Origin: Hygrocybe punicea
Lineage: Eukaryota > Basidiomycota > Agaricomycetes > Agaricales > Hygrophoraceae
DNA: 64,000 bases
Direction: 5' to 3'
Assembly (NCBI GenBank): GCA_963556145.1
Contig: OY744461.1
Location: forward strand, 8,380,891 to 8,444,890
Shown here: positions 10,485 through 21,968 of the stretch, one piece after another
Numbering within the stretch: the first letter of the stretch is position 1
How the letters are laid out: every line of letters starts with the position of its first letter
Translations under genes and position numbers: made by a program
The notes under the pieces: model-generated
Told to the model about the DNA's origin: nothing
What the model saw: only the letters and a program-made list of their open reading frames with translations
The model's database searches: none

Positions 10485-13400
10485 TTAAAATTCGCATTGT
10501 TTCCAAACCTTGATCACCATCTGTAGGTCGATGCAATTGACCCATGCACAGAGAGAGTTTTCATATGTCTTTTCAACTGTTGGAGACTTTGCCGGCGGTC
10601 CGTTTCTCCACTTCTCCCTCAGGTTTGTTATACGTTCCTGTTGTTGATCTTCTAAAAGCGTCATAAACTCCTTGCGCAAAATAGCAATTGCCTTAGGCGT
10701 GAGACCATCGTGATCCGCAACATCGAGGTCGACATTAATCTCCAGTTTGCCCGCAATGAATAAGATCTCGTCTAGATACCCGATTTGCGCTGCGTGATGT
10801 AGAAGCGTATGACCACGAATGTCCGTGGTGGAAAGCTGATCTCCGGCGAGACCCATAGCAATCGTCAAGGTTTCAAAATTGAGCACATTCCCTGCGAGTA
10901 AAAGTCCATCTATACAGGATTTCCCCCAGGCGTCGCGACGTGCTATGTCCGCATAGTACTCTTCCACAACGAAAATCATCTCCCCAAGGTGGTCGCTCTC
11001 GGCGGCGTGATGCAGCATAGTGTGCTGATGCTCGTCGACCGCATTTGGATCAGTTCCACATTCCAGCAGTAGTCTCGCAGCTCTTTCGTTACCATCAATG
11101 GCTGAAAAATCCAAAAGTGACAGACCCAATGGGCTCCGCAGGTTGATATCATCCAGGAGTTGGAGAAAACTCTGGATGAATTGATCGGGTATGGTTTCAT
11201 CGGCACAGAACATTCTCAAAACGGCGTACCATCTATCAGAAGAAGGCTGGCGATTCAACAGAAATGCCACCGTCTTGAATTGTCTGGTTGCAATGGCATG
11301 GCCAAGCGCAGTCCGCCCACACCCCATGCAACCTGAGCTGACATCCATACCAAGTTCCAAGAGTTGCAGAAGCACATCATCAAGTCCAAAACGCGCCGCA
11401 ATGTGGAGCGGTGACATGCCATTGGGCTTTTCCAGTTGAGCACCAAGCTTGTCATGCAAGAATCGAATCATTGGAATAGAGTTGTTCGCAACCGCCCAAT
11501 CGATTAGACGCATCCCAATGTGATCAATCGCATCGACGCCTGCAACGGTTGTGCGGATCCAATCTTCAATGAGTGCCATCTGCTCTCCCTGGATGATTTC
11601 AATGAAGGCCTCTATCTGCATGACCTTCCGTATCGGACGGGCGTTATACTTGTCTCGCAAACGGAAGTATGCCTCGCCATTTGCTGCAGAGAAGGCAATT
11701 TCAAGAGGGGTTGTCTTGTCATCATTTGCCATTGGCGTATTGACGTCCACGCCAAAATCATTGATTAGCAGGTCGATGACTTCGATTTGTCCAGCTTCCG
11801 CAGCTGTGTGGAGGAGGCTTTTTTCAGGATCGTGAAATGCATGCAGAATCTTGTCTCGATTGACTACATCCATGTTTTCGAGAAATTCCCTGATGAACAA
11901 GGCATCGCCGTCGCGGGCTGCTCGAACAATCGTGTCTTCATAAGGTACAATGTCTATCTTGGGGCTGAGACGAGAGGGCTGCCATTTAAAGTCGGGTAAA
12001 CGTTCATCGTCTCCGCGAAATTGGCCGAAATGCTTTTTTCGAGCAGTCTGGATTATGCCACGTTGATAAACGTTGCGCTCATGGACACGACTGCAAACAG
12101 CAAGTGCAACTTCATCTGCTAAGACGGTATCCCGCCAAATTACTCTCAGCGCCCGCTGTTCTTCGCTAAGATTGAGCTGGTCTTGACCGGAGGCTACCTC
12201 CTACGCAAATGACAACAAGTGCTGATCCATTAACGTTTCCGCCGCTCGTAGGGATCCCGCTTTGGCGGCTTGAACCATAAGCTGCATCATCTTGCGGATG
12301 CTTCTTTCCACTGCGAATCCAGCTCCATAGCACAACGCGAGAGAGAAGATGGCGTCGGCATCCTTGGATCCTGGCAGAGATCGGTTTTCAAAATCTTTGA
12401 CAAGTCTTATCCGAATAGAGCTCGATATCGGCATTTTCTCCACGTCCTGATACTAGATCTCTGTCAGTCCTTTTCTGAGAACAAGAAAGTTAGACAGCCA
12501 ACCAGTGCAGGTGCAATTTCTCGTGGAAGCGCGGCAACATTCGTTTCGAACAAATGCTTTGCTTCTCGATATATGGTCCTGCGGTATCATGAGTAGATTT
12601 TCAGAGCAAGTTAGGTATGCAATGCGCACTTCTGAAGTTCTTCGGGGATATCGACCATGAGGAGAGGGCGAATGTCTTTGAGACTAACTGATAGCCTTTG
12701 CCGAGGATCACGAACCACAGTCAAATCAATGACGGAGCAAAATTTTGGTGGAATATCTCCAACCAGGGTTTCTTTGAGAGCCTCTAAAGCAAGGTTCTCT
12801 TCATCTTCCTTGAGATCGACAATAGTTTCGCCCGAAAGTCCCTGAAATGGCAGTCCACCTTGGCTGAGGACTTGCCATACGAATAGACCAAATGCGTACA
12901 CATCTCCCAATCGAGCTAGCGTGGATTTTGAGAGGCCTGTGGTTAATGTAATTGAAAGCATCTCAGGAGCCAGAAATGCAGGAGTGTGTCCGAGACGTCC
13001 ACCACGACTGTCGAGTGATGCTTTGGATGCACTGTAACCAAAATCGGAGATCTTGGCTGTGAGAGCCCACTCTCCACCCTCTTCGTTGGTTATTTCATCT
13101 CTGAATAGCAGAATGTTCTCTGCCTTTACATCTCCGTGCACGACGTCACAAAGATGCAGAGCAAATAATCCATCAGCAACATCCGAGCAGATCTCGGCGG
13201 CTTGGATCCAGTGGTGCTCGCTCCAGCCAGTGGGATCTCCTTGCTTTTTGAAAAAAGTAGCAGCGTCGTCCACTGCGAGCTCTACAACTAGCATTGGTAC
13301 GACTTTTCCTGGGCCATCACCAAAGAATGCGATCCCATGTAAAGAAAGAATGTTGGGGTGGTTTCGCATGTGAGTCATTATCCTCAACTCGTGTGCCAGC

Positions 13401-14606
13401 TCGTTGAGAACCTGACCTTGTTCAAAGGTGGTCAAGTCTCCAGGCCGAAAGGAAACCTTGGAGCGTTTTACGGCAACTTGCTTATTCGAAGTGGAGAGCA
13501 CACCAACGAACACTCTCATAGCTGTTCCTGTACCCAATGGATCGCCGTCGAAGGAACAAATAAGACGACGCTCTTCGATAATCAAGACGCCAGCCTTTTT
13601 CACATATCCGAGAAACGCTTCATAGTCTCGAACCGTCGTCCTTCGAGAGCCGACGACGCGCAGCGCTTGCAGCATCTCTTTCCCGGAACCTGGGATGTAT
13701 GACATCACACTGCAAGGAACAGGGTAAGATAAATCACGTACTTGTTGCAGATGGCGGCTTGTCCAGTTCAGTCCGTTCATCTTTAAGAATATCACTGCCA
13801 GTCTTTGGAAGTCCATTTGGGAAAATGGCTTCGTAAGTTTCGGTCCACGCCAACTCGCAGTTGAACAGATCTCCGAATGCAGTGTGTTTATTATGATATG
13901 CGTTATGGACGTATTCAAGATCCTGGTTACACAGCCTGGGTAGAGACGCGACAGGCGGGTGACATAGCGAGGTGTCAAATTCGGTGAATACAGCGACCAT
14001 TTCAAGATCATCGTAGACCTTTAGAAGTCTTCGTTGCGCACTTGTCCAACACCTACGCAACAACAACAAGGGCTGACCATAAGGGATTGCAGCGTTCGCC
14101 TCACAAGACGGACAGAAATCGCAGTCCTTGAGCAGGAACTTGAACCTGTTTCCCACGATTGGAGTGTTCCGACAGCCATCGCAAACGACGCCATCGTGAA
14201 CGCTGGGTAAATGCGACGAATCACTGAAAAGCTCAACAAGACCCGGTGACCACCCAAAGAATGGTCGAGGACGCTCATGATCAGCACTCGGCGGAGAGTT
14301 GACGCGTACGAGCGTGTGACGCTCGTCGTGACCTTGGCCAACCTCCGACCTGAAGCATTCCGCGCAAAGGTCGAAATTATCGCTGCAAGTACAACATGTG
14401 TACCGCACGGTTTTCCAGCTGAAGGCCCCGGAACACCGAGTACAAACGTACCGGTCGATGCGAGGAATTGCATGGTTTCTTTCTTGAGATGTCATTTTGA
14501 GTCCATATATACTTATGGGTGGTGGAATGTAGGTTGATGAGAGGAGCGCCCAGCTCGGCGCTTCTTTAATTGATGAAGGCGACAGCAGGCGCTGGTCTGA
14601 ATCCAT
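10485..14606 (-). CDS. ZZ zinc finger - protein kinase - Sel1 - ankyrin repeat protein
   Basis: The domains in order are two ZZ-type fingers (CTRC...CCTC...C..C at about 14330-14460; CDGC...CPSC at about 14090-14200), a protein kinase, a Sel1-like repeat (DADAIFSLALCYGAGF, about 12270-12370) and ankyrin repeats (10485-11900, with TPLEIAF, SPLHIAA, TMLHHAAE and TLLHHAA). The kinase keeps its key residues: VAVKR lysine (about 13470), HGDVKAENILL (about 13100), DFG (about 13045) and APEM (about 12970), so it is probably active on Ser/Thr. Introns are inferred near 13710-13800 and at about 12571-12621 (GTGCGC ... CTAAC ... CCGCAG, 51 nt). Another junction lies near 12450-12500. An in-frame TAG at 12201-12203 lies between the Sel1 and ankyrin parts. 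It is either a nonsense change or lies in a possible 39-nt intron. An alternative start is the Met at 14495. Kinase plus ankyrin repeats recalls RIPK4/ANKK1-type signalling proteins. Confidence 0.75.
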
Positions 14607-14662
14607 TGAATTATGTAACGGTCAGCGCCAGTCTGCTTTCTTCGTTCTGATCCCCCAAGAGT
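14496..14662. promoter_or_regulatory. short bidirectional promoter region
   Basis: The two divergent genes have candidate start codons only 56 bp apart (14606 minus, 14663 plus), or 168 bp if the kinase gene starts at 14495. A TATATA-like word lies near 14506-14516. Such a short shared upstream region suggests coordinated expression. Confidence 0.5.
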
Positions 14663-16229
14663 ATGGTGGCAGCAACAGAAATTAACGCGGTCTTAGAACT
14701 CTGTATCAAAGGAGTCACAGCCGCACGTAGGATTCTCAAATACGTTCGCGAACTTCGAGATGCCCCAGCAACAGTCAACGACACTAAACGCGAGTTACAA
14801 GCTAGCATCCTCGTCTGTGGCAGCCTCCAGAGTATGTCTGTACCACAGAATCAATACGTTGATACTAAATCATACATGACTAGATCTCATTCAAAAGCAT
14901 GACTCGAGCTGGTGGACAGACTCAGACCTGGCGACTCTCCGAGAGCATTTTGAAAAGTTCGATGAACTAGCGCGTACAGCGCATGAACACATCACGACAC
15001 TTGTCCAAGAACAAGAACTGGTAAACGCCAGTAATTCTATCGCGAACGTCAAGCACCGCCGCAACATCAAAGAATCCACTAGGGCCGTTGTTCGCCTCCA
15101 AGGTTCACTCAAGTCGTGGGGAGAAACGAGCGATAAGCTTCTTACCATCCTCCAAGCGACCACACAATTGGCAAACACCTATCCAAAGGTGCTCGAGGGA
15201 ATCAGTTGGGATGTGGTACGCGCATTCGGGCGGCTCTCGCACATCCTCGCCGCCGCGTCTGTACGGCCAAACGAGTTTTCCTCCACCAACAAAGCTGAAC
15301 TCCATCAATACGAGGTTCCGCTCCGCCGCCTCGTCCGATATGACGATTCTTTATTCGCCAACGAAGGCGAGCTGTATGCCTCACGGGCAGTCTTCAACCT
15401 AGATGATGGGTCAATGGTCATAGCAGATGCATTTCCCTATGATACCGATAAGTTCAAAAACAAACCTGCGTTATTGGCGGAGCGCAAGGACCAGCTACTT
15501 CGCAGCTGCTCGTTGGTCAGCAACTTGAGCAAGGCATCGCCCAATATCGTATCGTGCGTCGGGCTGGCACACAGCGAGTCGTATCCGGCCTACATCTTCA
15601 TTAGTAAACCACCCGCCTCCTCAAAACCGTTGTCGCATACTATCCAGAGCGGCACGTCCACAACAATCCAACGCTACCAGCTCGCCCTTCAGATCGCTGA
15701 TGCAGTCCGGACCGTACATCAAGCCGATTTTGTTCATAAGAACGTAACTTCTGCAAACGTTTTTATCACCCCAGATTATTCGTCTCTGGTTTTAGGTGGT
15801 TTTGGAATGGCACGACACGAGACGGCGCAAAACTACGGCCCTGACACCTTGCCTTGGCAGGCACGTTTGTTTATCGCTCCGGAATATTTCAAGGAAGACA
15901 AGGTGAGGGACCGGTGGGTAAGGAGGAATGATGTGTATGGTCTCGGCGTCACGCTGCTCGAGCTTGGTTTATGGAATCGCATAGACATTTTGGTGAAGTC
16001 GGAAGACGAGAATCCTGACGCGCTCGAACCGGAGGAAGTCCGAAATATAATGGTGCGGTTGTCGGATTCCTTATTGGAGTCGTTGGATGGGTATGAGATC
16101 CTGAAGGAGAGATACAAAGAAGTTGTTGTGTGTGCTCTGACAAGTCAGGAGTCGGATGAAAGAGCACAATCAGACAAGTTGCATGAACAGTTGGAGATGA
16201 TTACCAAGTTTTTGGCATGGTCATTGTAA
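14663..16229 (+). CDS. helical-bundle pseudokinase protein, MLKL-like architecture
   Basis: Exon 1 is 14663-14831. A 52-nt intron (14832-14883, GTATGT ... GACTAG) follows, then exon 2 14884-16229, giving 504 aa. Residues 1 to about 160 are predicted all-helical (EINAVLELCIKGVTAARRI and EHFEKFDELARTAHEHITT), resembling the N-terminal bundles of fungal cell-death effectors. Residues from about 210 onward form a kinase fold that has lost its catalytic residues. The VAIK lysine is replaced (SMVIADAF, about 233), the HRD loop reads HKNVTSANV (about 340) and DFG reads GGFG (about 361), while an APE-like IAPEYF remains. The gene is head-to-head with an active-looking kinase gene. A four-helix bundle plus pseudokinase of this length is the layout of MLKL; the functional parallel is inference. 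Confidence 0.8.
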
Positions 16230-16397
16230 GTACTTACGCAAGACGTTGTGAGTACGCTAGATTGTTTTTTATCTTCATGAACTAAGTATTCTAGACCCAG
16301 AACAGCTCACAGGAGATTTTTTGCCATCATTTATTAGGGTATTTGACCTTATAAAGTGATGGCTAAGTAAAATAATTATTTTGATCAATCAATTTTA
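16230..16397. other. 3' flank of the pseudokinase gene
   Basis: AT-rich, no gene. It ends with the TA (16396-16397) that is duplicated on the far side of the Tc1 element. Confidence 0.5.
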
Positions 16398-16469
16398 CAG
16401 TGTATTTCATAAACCTTGTCAGTTAGTGAAAAAAAAAAAAAATACTGGCAAGCAATCCGGCCATTGCCG

Positions 16470-17560
16470 GAACCAACCATGGTTTATCGCAACATCAGCC
16501 AAGATATAAAGGAGCGTGCACTATGGCTCATCGCCCACGACTACATACCTGAAGATATCTGTGAGCTGTTCGGCATCTCTGAAAGAAGCCTTCACCGCTG
16601 GAAAGCAAACTATTGCATCCATGGCTCAGTCAAACCCCCCACCAATCCTAACCGCGGTCGCCCTCGCATCCTCAACAATGACATGACTCATGATCTCTAC
16701 ACTCTTGTTGAAGAAGCCCCCGAGATGTATATGGATGAAATACAGGACTGGATCGTGCTCGCTTATGAGATTGGCATCTCGAAGAGCACCCTATTCCGCA
16801 ACATCCGTGATGCAGGCATCACTTACAAAGTTCTTCAGAGGGCTGCAGCTGAGAGGGATGAGGATATGTGGCAGGAGTGGAAAGATGATGTCAACAAACA
16901 TTTTACAGCATCGCAGATGATTTTCGTTGATGAGACGAGCAAGGATGATCGAACAATCTATCGACATTACGGCCGAGCGGTTTCTGGACGATGAGCGACT
17001 ATCAGTGCCAACTTTGTCCGTGGAGATCGATACAGCTTGGTTGCTGCACTCTCCGTGGATGGTTATGAGGCGCTACGTGTCGTTCCTGGCTCAGTTGATG
17101 GGGAAGAGTTCTTGGAATTCATCATTTATGACTTGGTATGTCCATAGCGTCTCCTTCTCGCCAGTTCTGACTTCATACATGATAGCTACCGAAGATGAAT
17201 TCTTACCCACAAGACAAAAGCATCCTGGTGCTCGATAATTGTGTGATTCACAAGACAAACGCCCTTCGTGAGATCGTCCAGGGCTATGGCTGTGTCCTCA
17301 CTTTTTTGCCACCGTATTCACCAGATTTCAATCCCATTGAGGAGAGCTTCAGTTGTGGTAATTCGGCGTTCTTGTTCATGGCTGTTACTGATCATTTTCA
17401 CAGTGAAACATTGGATCCGAAGACACTGGCGGTGAGTTCAGGAAAGTGAACACCCAGAGATTGCGTTGCTGGAATCAGCAGCTTCTGTTACACCAGCGAA
17501 GATGAGAGAATGGTTCCTGCACTCGGGCTATATTATTTTATCACTTTTGTCTCTTATGTA
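16470..17560 (+). pseudogene. Tc1/mariner transposase with two nonsense codons
   Basis: An N-terminal helix-turn-helix region (ALWLIAHDYIPEDICELFG, RSLHRWKANY) is followed by a DDE core with MIFVDETSKDD, ILVLDNCVIHK and LPPYSPDFNPIEESF. The frame is broken by TGA at 16992-16994 and at 17433-17435, each one C-to-T away from a CGA arginine codon. Two introns fit: after the YDL segment (GTATGTCC ... GATAG, near 17136-17186) and after EESFS (near 17355-17402). Without the stops the product would be an ordinary full-length transposase. Confidence 0.88.
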
Positions 17561-17787
17561 CGATCCGCTAACCTTGTAACTTTCTGTATCTCACAAATAA
17601 ACGATGTCCGATGTATTGATAATTACGCTACAATATAAAAAAGCTACGCTATGAGAAAAATGAAACGGAGTGATGAGTGTGGTGAGAAAAGGAGCGGTAA
17701 GAAAAGGGACAGTGAGAAAAAGGAGTGACGAGTGTGTGGTGAAAAAAGGAGTGGTAAGAAATTGTTGAGCAGCTGGTACGATTAGAG

Positions 17788-19122
17788 TCAGTTGTCACAT
17801 TTGCACTTCTTGTAAGCCCTCAGAACCCTCTGCCATGCCAAAGGCTTGAATCCAGCTTCGGTATACTGACTCTCTATGACACATTTGAGATCATCTCCCA
17901 TGATGAAGCCCAGCTGTTCCAACCCAACTTCTGACTCGACTCCAAGGTTATAGAGCTGGCAGAACTCCCCAATGCTGCAGGATGGAGCAATAGGTGATGA
18001 GGGAAGATCGTTGGAGGTACGGCGAGGTGGTGTCTTCATGGTATCAGGTTGTGGAGCAGGCGGAGTAGCCAGCCATGGCATGAAGGGATTGCCATATGTC
18101 ATATTCGGCATTGCATAGCCCATGACAGGCAGCATGGCAGCATATGCTGGATATTGCATTTGGGGGAATTGCATGAACATATGAGTGGGCGGTTGGGCAG
18201 CAACTTGAGCCTGCGCGACTTCAGCTTCAGGCGCAGCCACAGGAGCTACCACAGCAGTGTCGGTTGCCTCAAGCACTTTCTTGGAGGCTCTTTTGAGGGC
18301 AAGTGAAGCCTTGAACATCGGAGAAGCAAATGGGACCTTTTCATATGTAGCTGTGTCTGCTTTGATTGCTTGTGCCCAAACAAGAAGTCGAGATGGAAAT
18401 GGAGATCCGAGGCACAGTGGTGGAAACAAGGAAGGTCAGGGTGAAGGTCGCAGAGACCAGGAGGGTACTTCTCTTGGAGGTTGCAGACAATCTCCTTGAG
18501 AGCGTCGTCGAGCCATTGCTGTAGTAAAATTAGTTTGTGTATTCATGTTTTTTCGTATGGATACATACATGCTTTGGGGTACCACCTTCTTCAAGATCAG
18601 ATCCATATTCATCAGTGGCAGTAGCCACTGCTGTCATGTTGGGATTCCATTGTAATACAGATGCCGTGTGATCTGGAACAGGAGCCTGTGTCCGCAGGAT
18701 GACATAGGCATCGGCTTTGCCTTTGACTTTCTTCATCATGGATGTGAACCCGGCGATATTTTGGAGGGGCAGCCATGGACTGCTGGCAGGCTTGAGCCAG
18801 TGCCATTCAAACGTGTTGACAGGAAGGCTTGCTGGCGAGACTTTGAGTAGATCCACAACGATTTGTAAAAACGGATCCCATTCAATGGAGTCGCTGACAT
18901 TGACTGGCCCACAATTTATGACCTCTGGTTTGCCATTTTATTGCCGAGACGAACTCGCTTTGGAGCGGTGATGACTGCGACGAGAAGTTCGAAGATGGAA
19001 ACAAGGGTATCTTCTGTACGTGCAGGAGTGGTGTTCTGGGTAGTACAAGGAATATTTACAGTAGAATTAGAAGCAGGAGCAGTAGCCTGGTAAGCAGGAG
19101 GGGGGTCAGCGATTGGGGGCAT
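17788..19122 (-). CDS. second gene of the Tc1 element, function unknown
   Basis: There are at least three minus-strand exons: one near 18916-19122 (MPPIADPPPAYQ...), one near 18580-18860 (VNTFEWHWLKPASSPW; KKVKGKADAYVILR) and the last 17788-18430, ending ...LRAYKKCKCDN. A GTATGT ... ACTAAT ... TACAG intron joins GGTPKH to QWLDDALKEIV near 18523-18570. The middle part is Pro/Ala/Met-rich. No known domain is recognised. Its position, convergent with the transposase and within the same terminal repeats, suggests an accessory protein or a captured gene. Confidence 0.5.
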
Positions 19123-19208
19123 GAGGAAATGCAAAACGGCAATGGCCGGATTGCTTGCCAGTATTTTTTTTTTTTCACTAACTGACAAGGTTTATGAAAT
19201 ATGCTGTA

Positions 19209-20510
19209 ACTCAAGTGCTACTGGTGATGAAAAATCATGACTATGCAGTATGCAGGTTAAGATATGCAGAAACTAATTCTTGGCAAATTCTGTTCAGTTA
19301 GTATTTAGATATAAGTATTTACAGCTGTTTGTGTAAATGATGGCACTTTTTGAAATTTTTTGATACAATTGAATAATATGGACTTGGAGATAATTTCTGT
19401 GCTCTATCTTGTATCTCATGAAATACTGCATGGATTGACATGATTACAGAGGGAAAGTTGTACTATTTTCTAAGGGCTATCAGCTCCTGTAATTACATTT
19501 GGACTATATTTAGTGTATGATGAGTGGTGGATGAAATAAAGAGGTAAAGTAGTATTTTTGACACCCAACCTGATATTGTAAAATTATGGCAGCTCCTATG
19601 AACAAGATTTTAGGGAGAAAATTGTTCAGTTTTTCAAGGGCTATAAGCTCATATATAGTGTATTGCACAGGTACAGGTAAACCCACAGGTATTGCCATGG
19701 GTACAGCCACAGGTGTGGGTATGGGTACAGCAATTTGTACCCGTGTGATTACCCATACCCATGACAGGTAACCGGTAACCCGTGACATTCAGTCACATGA
19801 ATGATGTGTCGGGTTCAACCGCAACCGCAACAATCCAACCACAACGACCATGACAACAAAATAGAAGACCATGGTGATGAAGACCATGACAATGGCAATA
19901 GAGAGCATAGCCGGGAGGGTGGTGTGCCCACCTACCAGCCCCAGTATGTATCTAGATTCTACCTACATTGACATTGACTAATTCCATACCTCGCAAACAT
20001 GCCCTGATGCATCAACTGACGCATCGATGTCGTTTGCAAGGTAATAGGCACCAAGAAGGATGACGGGGCTCAAGACTCATCCCAGGCCCCCCACATACCA
20101 GTTGGCAAGGAGCCAGAGTGCCCGAAGACAACCACCCCCATTCACCTTGTGTCCACCAGCCCATGTGTCCACCGGCCCATGCGTCCAATAATGCACCACC
20201 TGGCTTTGCGCCCACCACCCCCATTCACCTTGCATCCACCAGCCCACACATCCACCAGTCCAGGCATCCAGCAACGCTGATACGCTAATCGAGGTACTGT
20301 GCACTAACAACAACACTCTTCGACTGGTTAGATTGCGAGTAAGTGAAGTGGAATAACTTCTACAAGTCTTGCAACAATCGCGATCAATAGTGCGACTTTG
20401 GTGATTAAAGTCGCGGCGACTAAAGAAGATCGACGTAAAGAACTACGGTCGGGGATGGTCGAATGTGAGGAAAGTAAAGTCGTATTGGAGTTCGAAAGGT
20501 ATAACTGAGT
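19209..20510. other. intergenic with decayed hAT-like end and minisatellite
   Basis: At 19656 TAGTGTATTGCACAGGTAC resembles the left terminus of the hAT-2 family and is followed by GGTACAGGT/ACCCATACC-type subterminal repeats to about 19780. A palindromic module lies at 19989-20041. From about 20130 to 20285 there is a degenerate minisatellite of CCACCAGCCCA-type units. A right terminus and target duplication were not found. Confidence 0.4.
19989..20041. repeat. palindromic module
   Basis: A 53-bp copy from CCTCGCAAAC to GTTTGCAAGG with a central GCATCAACTGACGC. It lies outside a delimited hAT element but inside sequence that resembles one. Confidence 0.55.
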
Positions 20511-20989
20511 GAGGAGACTAGTGTTGGGGAAGTTCGGTCTCAGACCGACCAAACCTGGTTTAGACCGAACCGAAACCGCCGGTTTCGGTTTCGGTTTGGG
20601 AAATTTCAGCTGAGACCAAACCGTTCAGTCTCCAGTTTGGAGCTTTGGCCACGGGCCGAAACGGTTTCAAACTCAGTTTGAACCGCAAACCGACAGTACT
20701 TGGCTGACTTCGAAAGTCACCCAAATTCACCAACCCCCACCAACAACACCCCCGATGTACGCCAAACGAGGACGATGGAGCACCCAAGGTCCATAGTTAA
20801 TGGCACGGGTAACCCCCGGGTACAACTGGGTGTACCCATACCCATACCTGGCTTTACCCGTACCCGTGGCGACGGGTACGGGTTCTGGTGGGTACGGGTA
20901 CGGGTACGCCTAGTTACCCGGGGGTATCCCACCACAATGTGGTGGGGTGCTGGTGAGGTGTCACCGGTGAGGTCTCGAACCCCCTGCAA

Positions 20990-21190
20990 CCTCGCGAATG
21001 CAGCCCAACGTCAATTGACATTGGGGTTGCGTACTCACGAGGTGTTGGCCAGGGGGGCGGGGACCTGGGCACTGGTGCCAGGAACCTCGCACACCGTACC
21101 CGTTATCGGCGGGTACCCACCACATTCCATCCTAAGTACCTCGCGAACAATGGGGGCACGTCAATTGATGCGCTCTGTGTTTTCGCGAGG
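20990..21190. repeat. two palindromic modules in hAT-2 copy 1
   Basis: Copies lie at 20990-21042 (centre ACGTCAATTGACAT) and 21139-21190 (centre ACGTCAATTGATGC, with near-perfect CCTCGCGAA and TTCGCGAGG ends). Counterparts are present in hAT-2 copy 2. Confidence 0.65.
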
Positions 21191-21347
21191 TTGGATGGGG
21201 CTGGGGACATCCCATGGGCGTCCGCCTCATTTCCGTCGTCCGTTGCCCCCGTCCCCATTCCCGTGCTCACTGTCCTCGTCGTCGCCATTGTCGTCATCCC
21301 TGTTGCCGTCGTCATCCCTGTTGCCGTCGTCATCCCTGTTGCCGTCG

Positions 21348-21759
21348 TCATCCCCGTTGCCATTGTCCTTCTTGTCCCAATCTCCGTTGTCCTCGTTGTC
21401 CCGTTCCCCCGTTGTCGTCTTCCCGTTGTCGTAGTTGCCGTTCCCGCTTTGTTGTCGTCTTCTCGTTCTCGCCGTCGTTGCATTCGTCGTCATTCTTGTC
21501 TTCGTTTACCCTGTCGTCCTCATTCCCGTCATCCTCGTTCTTGCTGTCATGGTCGGCCTGGGTTGTCCCCATTCTCGGCTGCGTCCCATCTGCTTGTTGC
21601 TGTTGCTGTGTTCGCGTTCGTTTGGCGCAAGGGTGTGGGAAAAAAACCTAAAAGTATTTAAGTAGTTAGTAGAATAAATGAATAAATAAATAGAATGCTT
21701 ACCTGGGGTGCCCTGGCACCCACACCCGTTGCCGTGTCATTGTTGTTGAAGGAAATCAT
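21348..21759 (-). CDS. two-exon 118-aa ORF of hAT-2, copy 1
   Basis: Exon 1 is 21759-21703 (57 nt, starting MISFNNNDTATGVGARAPQ). The intron is 21702-21648 (55 nt, GTAAGC ... CTAAC ... TTTTAG) and exon 2 is 21647-21348 (300 nt). The product has a basic start to exon 2 (AKRTRTQQQQQ), then Asn/Asp/Glu-rich and Arg/Gln/Gly-rich repeats. hAT-2 copy 2 encodes a product of exactly the same length and exon structure. No known domain is seen; it might bind nucleic acid. There is no transposase in this element. Confidence 0.55.
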
Positions 21760-21968
21760 ATGTCACGGGACCGTGACAGTACCCATGAGCTAACCCGTGA
21801 AAACCCGTACCCAGCAGCACGGGTACAGGTTTGTCACGGGTCCCGATGTGGCTACCCGTACCCGTACCCGGGCCTACCCGTAGGAAAAACCTGCACGGGT
21901 TCATGTACCCGTGCAATACACTACCCGAGGTCGACAAAACGGGCCGCGGGGTACTCCCTGCTGCCCTC

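Larger units (their letters stand above)
16398..19206. mobile_element. complete Tc1/mariner element with TA target duplication
   Basis: The termini start CAG(T/C)(G/A)TATTTCATAAACC and are inverted repeats of at least 75 bp, including GTCAGTTAGTG, an A-run and the GGCAAGCAATCCGGCC segment. Both ends abut TA (16396-16397 and 19207-19208), the Tc1/mariner target. The element holds a plus-strand transposase gene and a convergent minus-strand second gene. Length is 2809 bp. Confidence 0.92.
20794..21923. mobile_element. hAT-2 element, copy 1, nested in hAT-1
   Basis: The left end TAGTTAATGGCACGGGTA and right end ...CGTGCAATACACTA are imperfect inverted repeats, with many GGGTAC/GTACCC subterminal words. 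The interrupted hAT-1 sequence is seen uninterrupted in hAT-1 copy 2 (CCCGAGGT at 26373-26380). That identifies the target duplication as CCCAAGGT (20783-20790) and CCCGAGGT (21924-21931), with three extra bases (CCA) at the left junction. A second copy in opposite orientation lies at 37662-38856. Confidence 0.88.

Noticed and set aside
19656..20306. possible complete hAT-2 copy from TAGTGTATTGCACAGG to ...TGTGCACTA
   Set aside because: The flanking 8-mers (CTCATATA and ACAACAAC) do not match and the right terminus is only weakly similar, so only the left end is credible.
20794..21923. telomere-like arrays of GGGTAC/GTACCC
   Set aside because: The words are not in a strict tandem, occur on both strands and are confined to hAT ends; they are subterminal repeats and not telomeric DNA.
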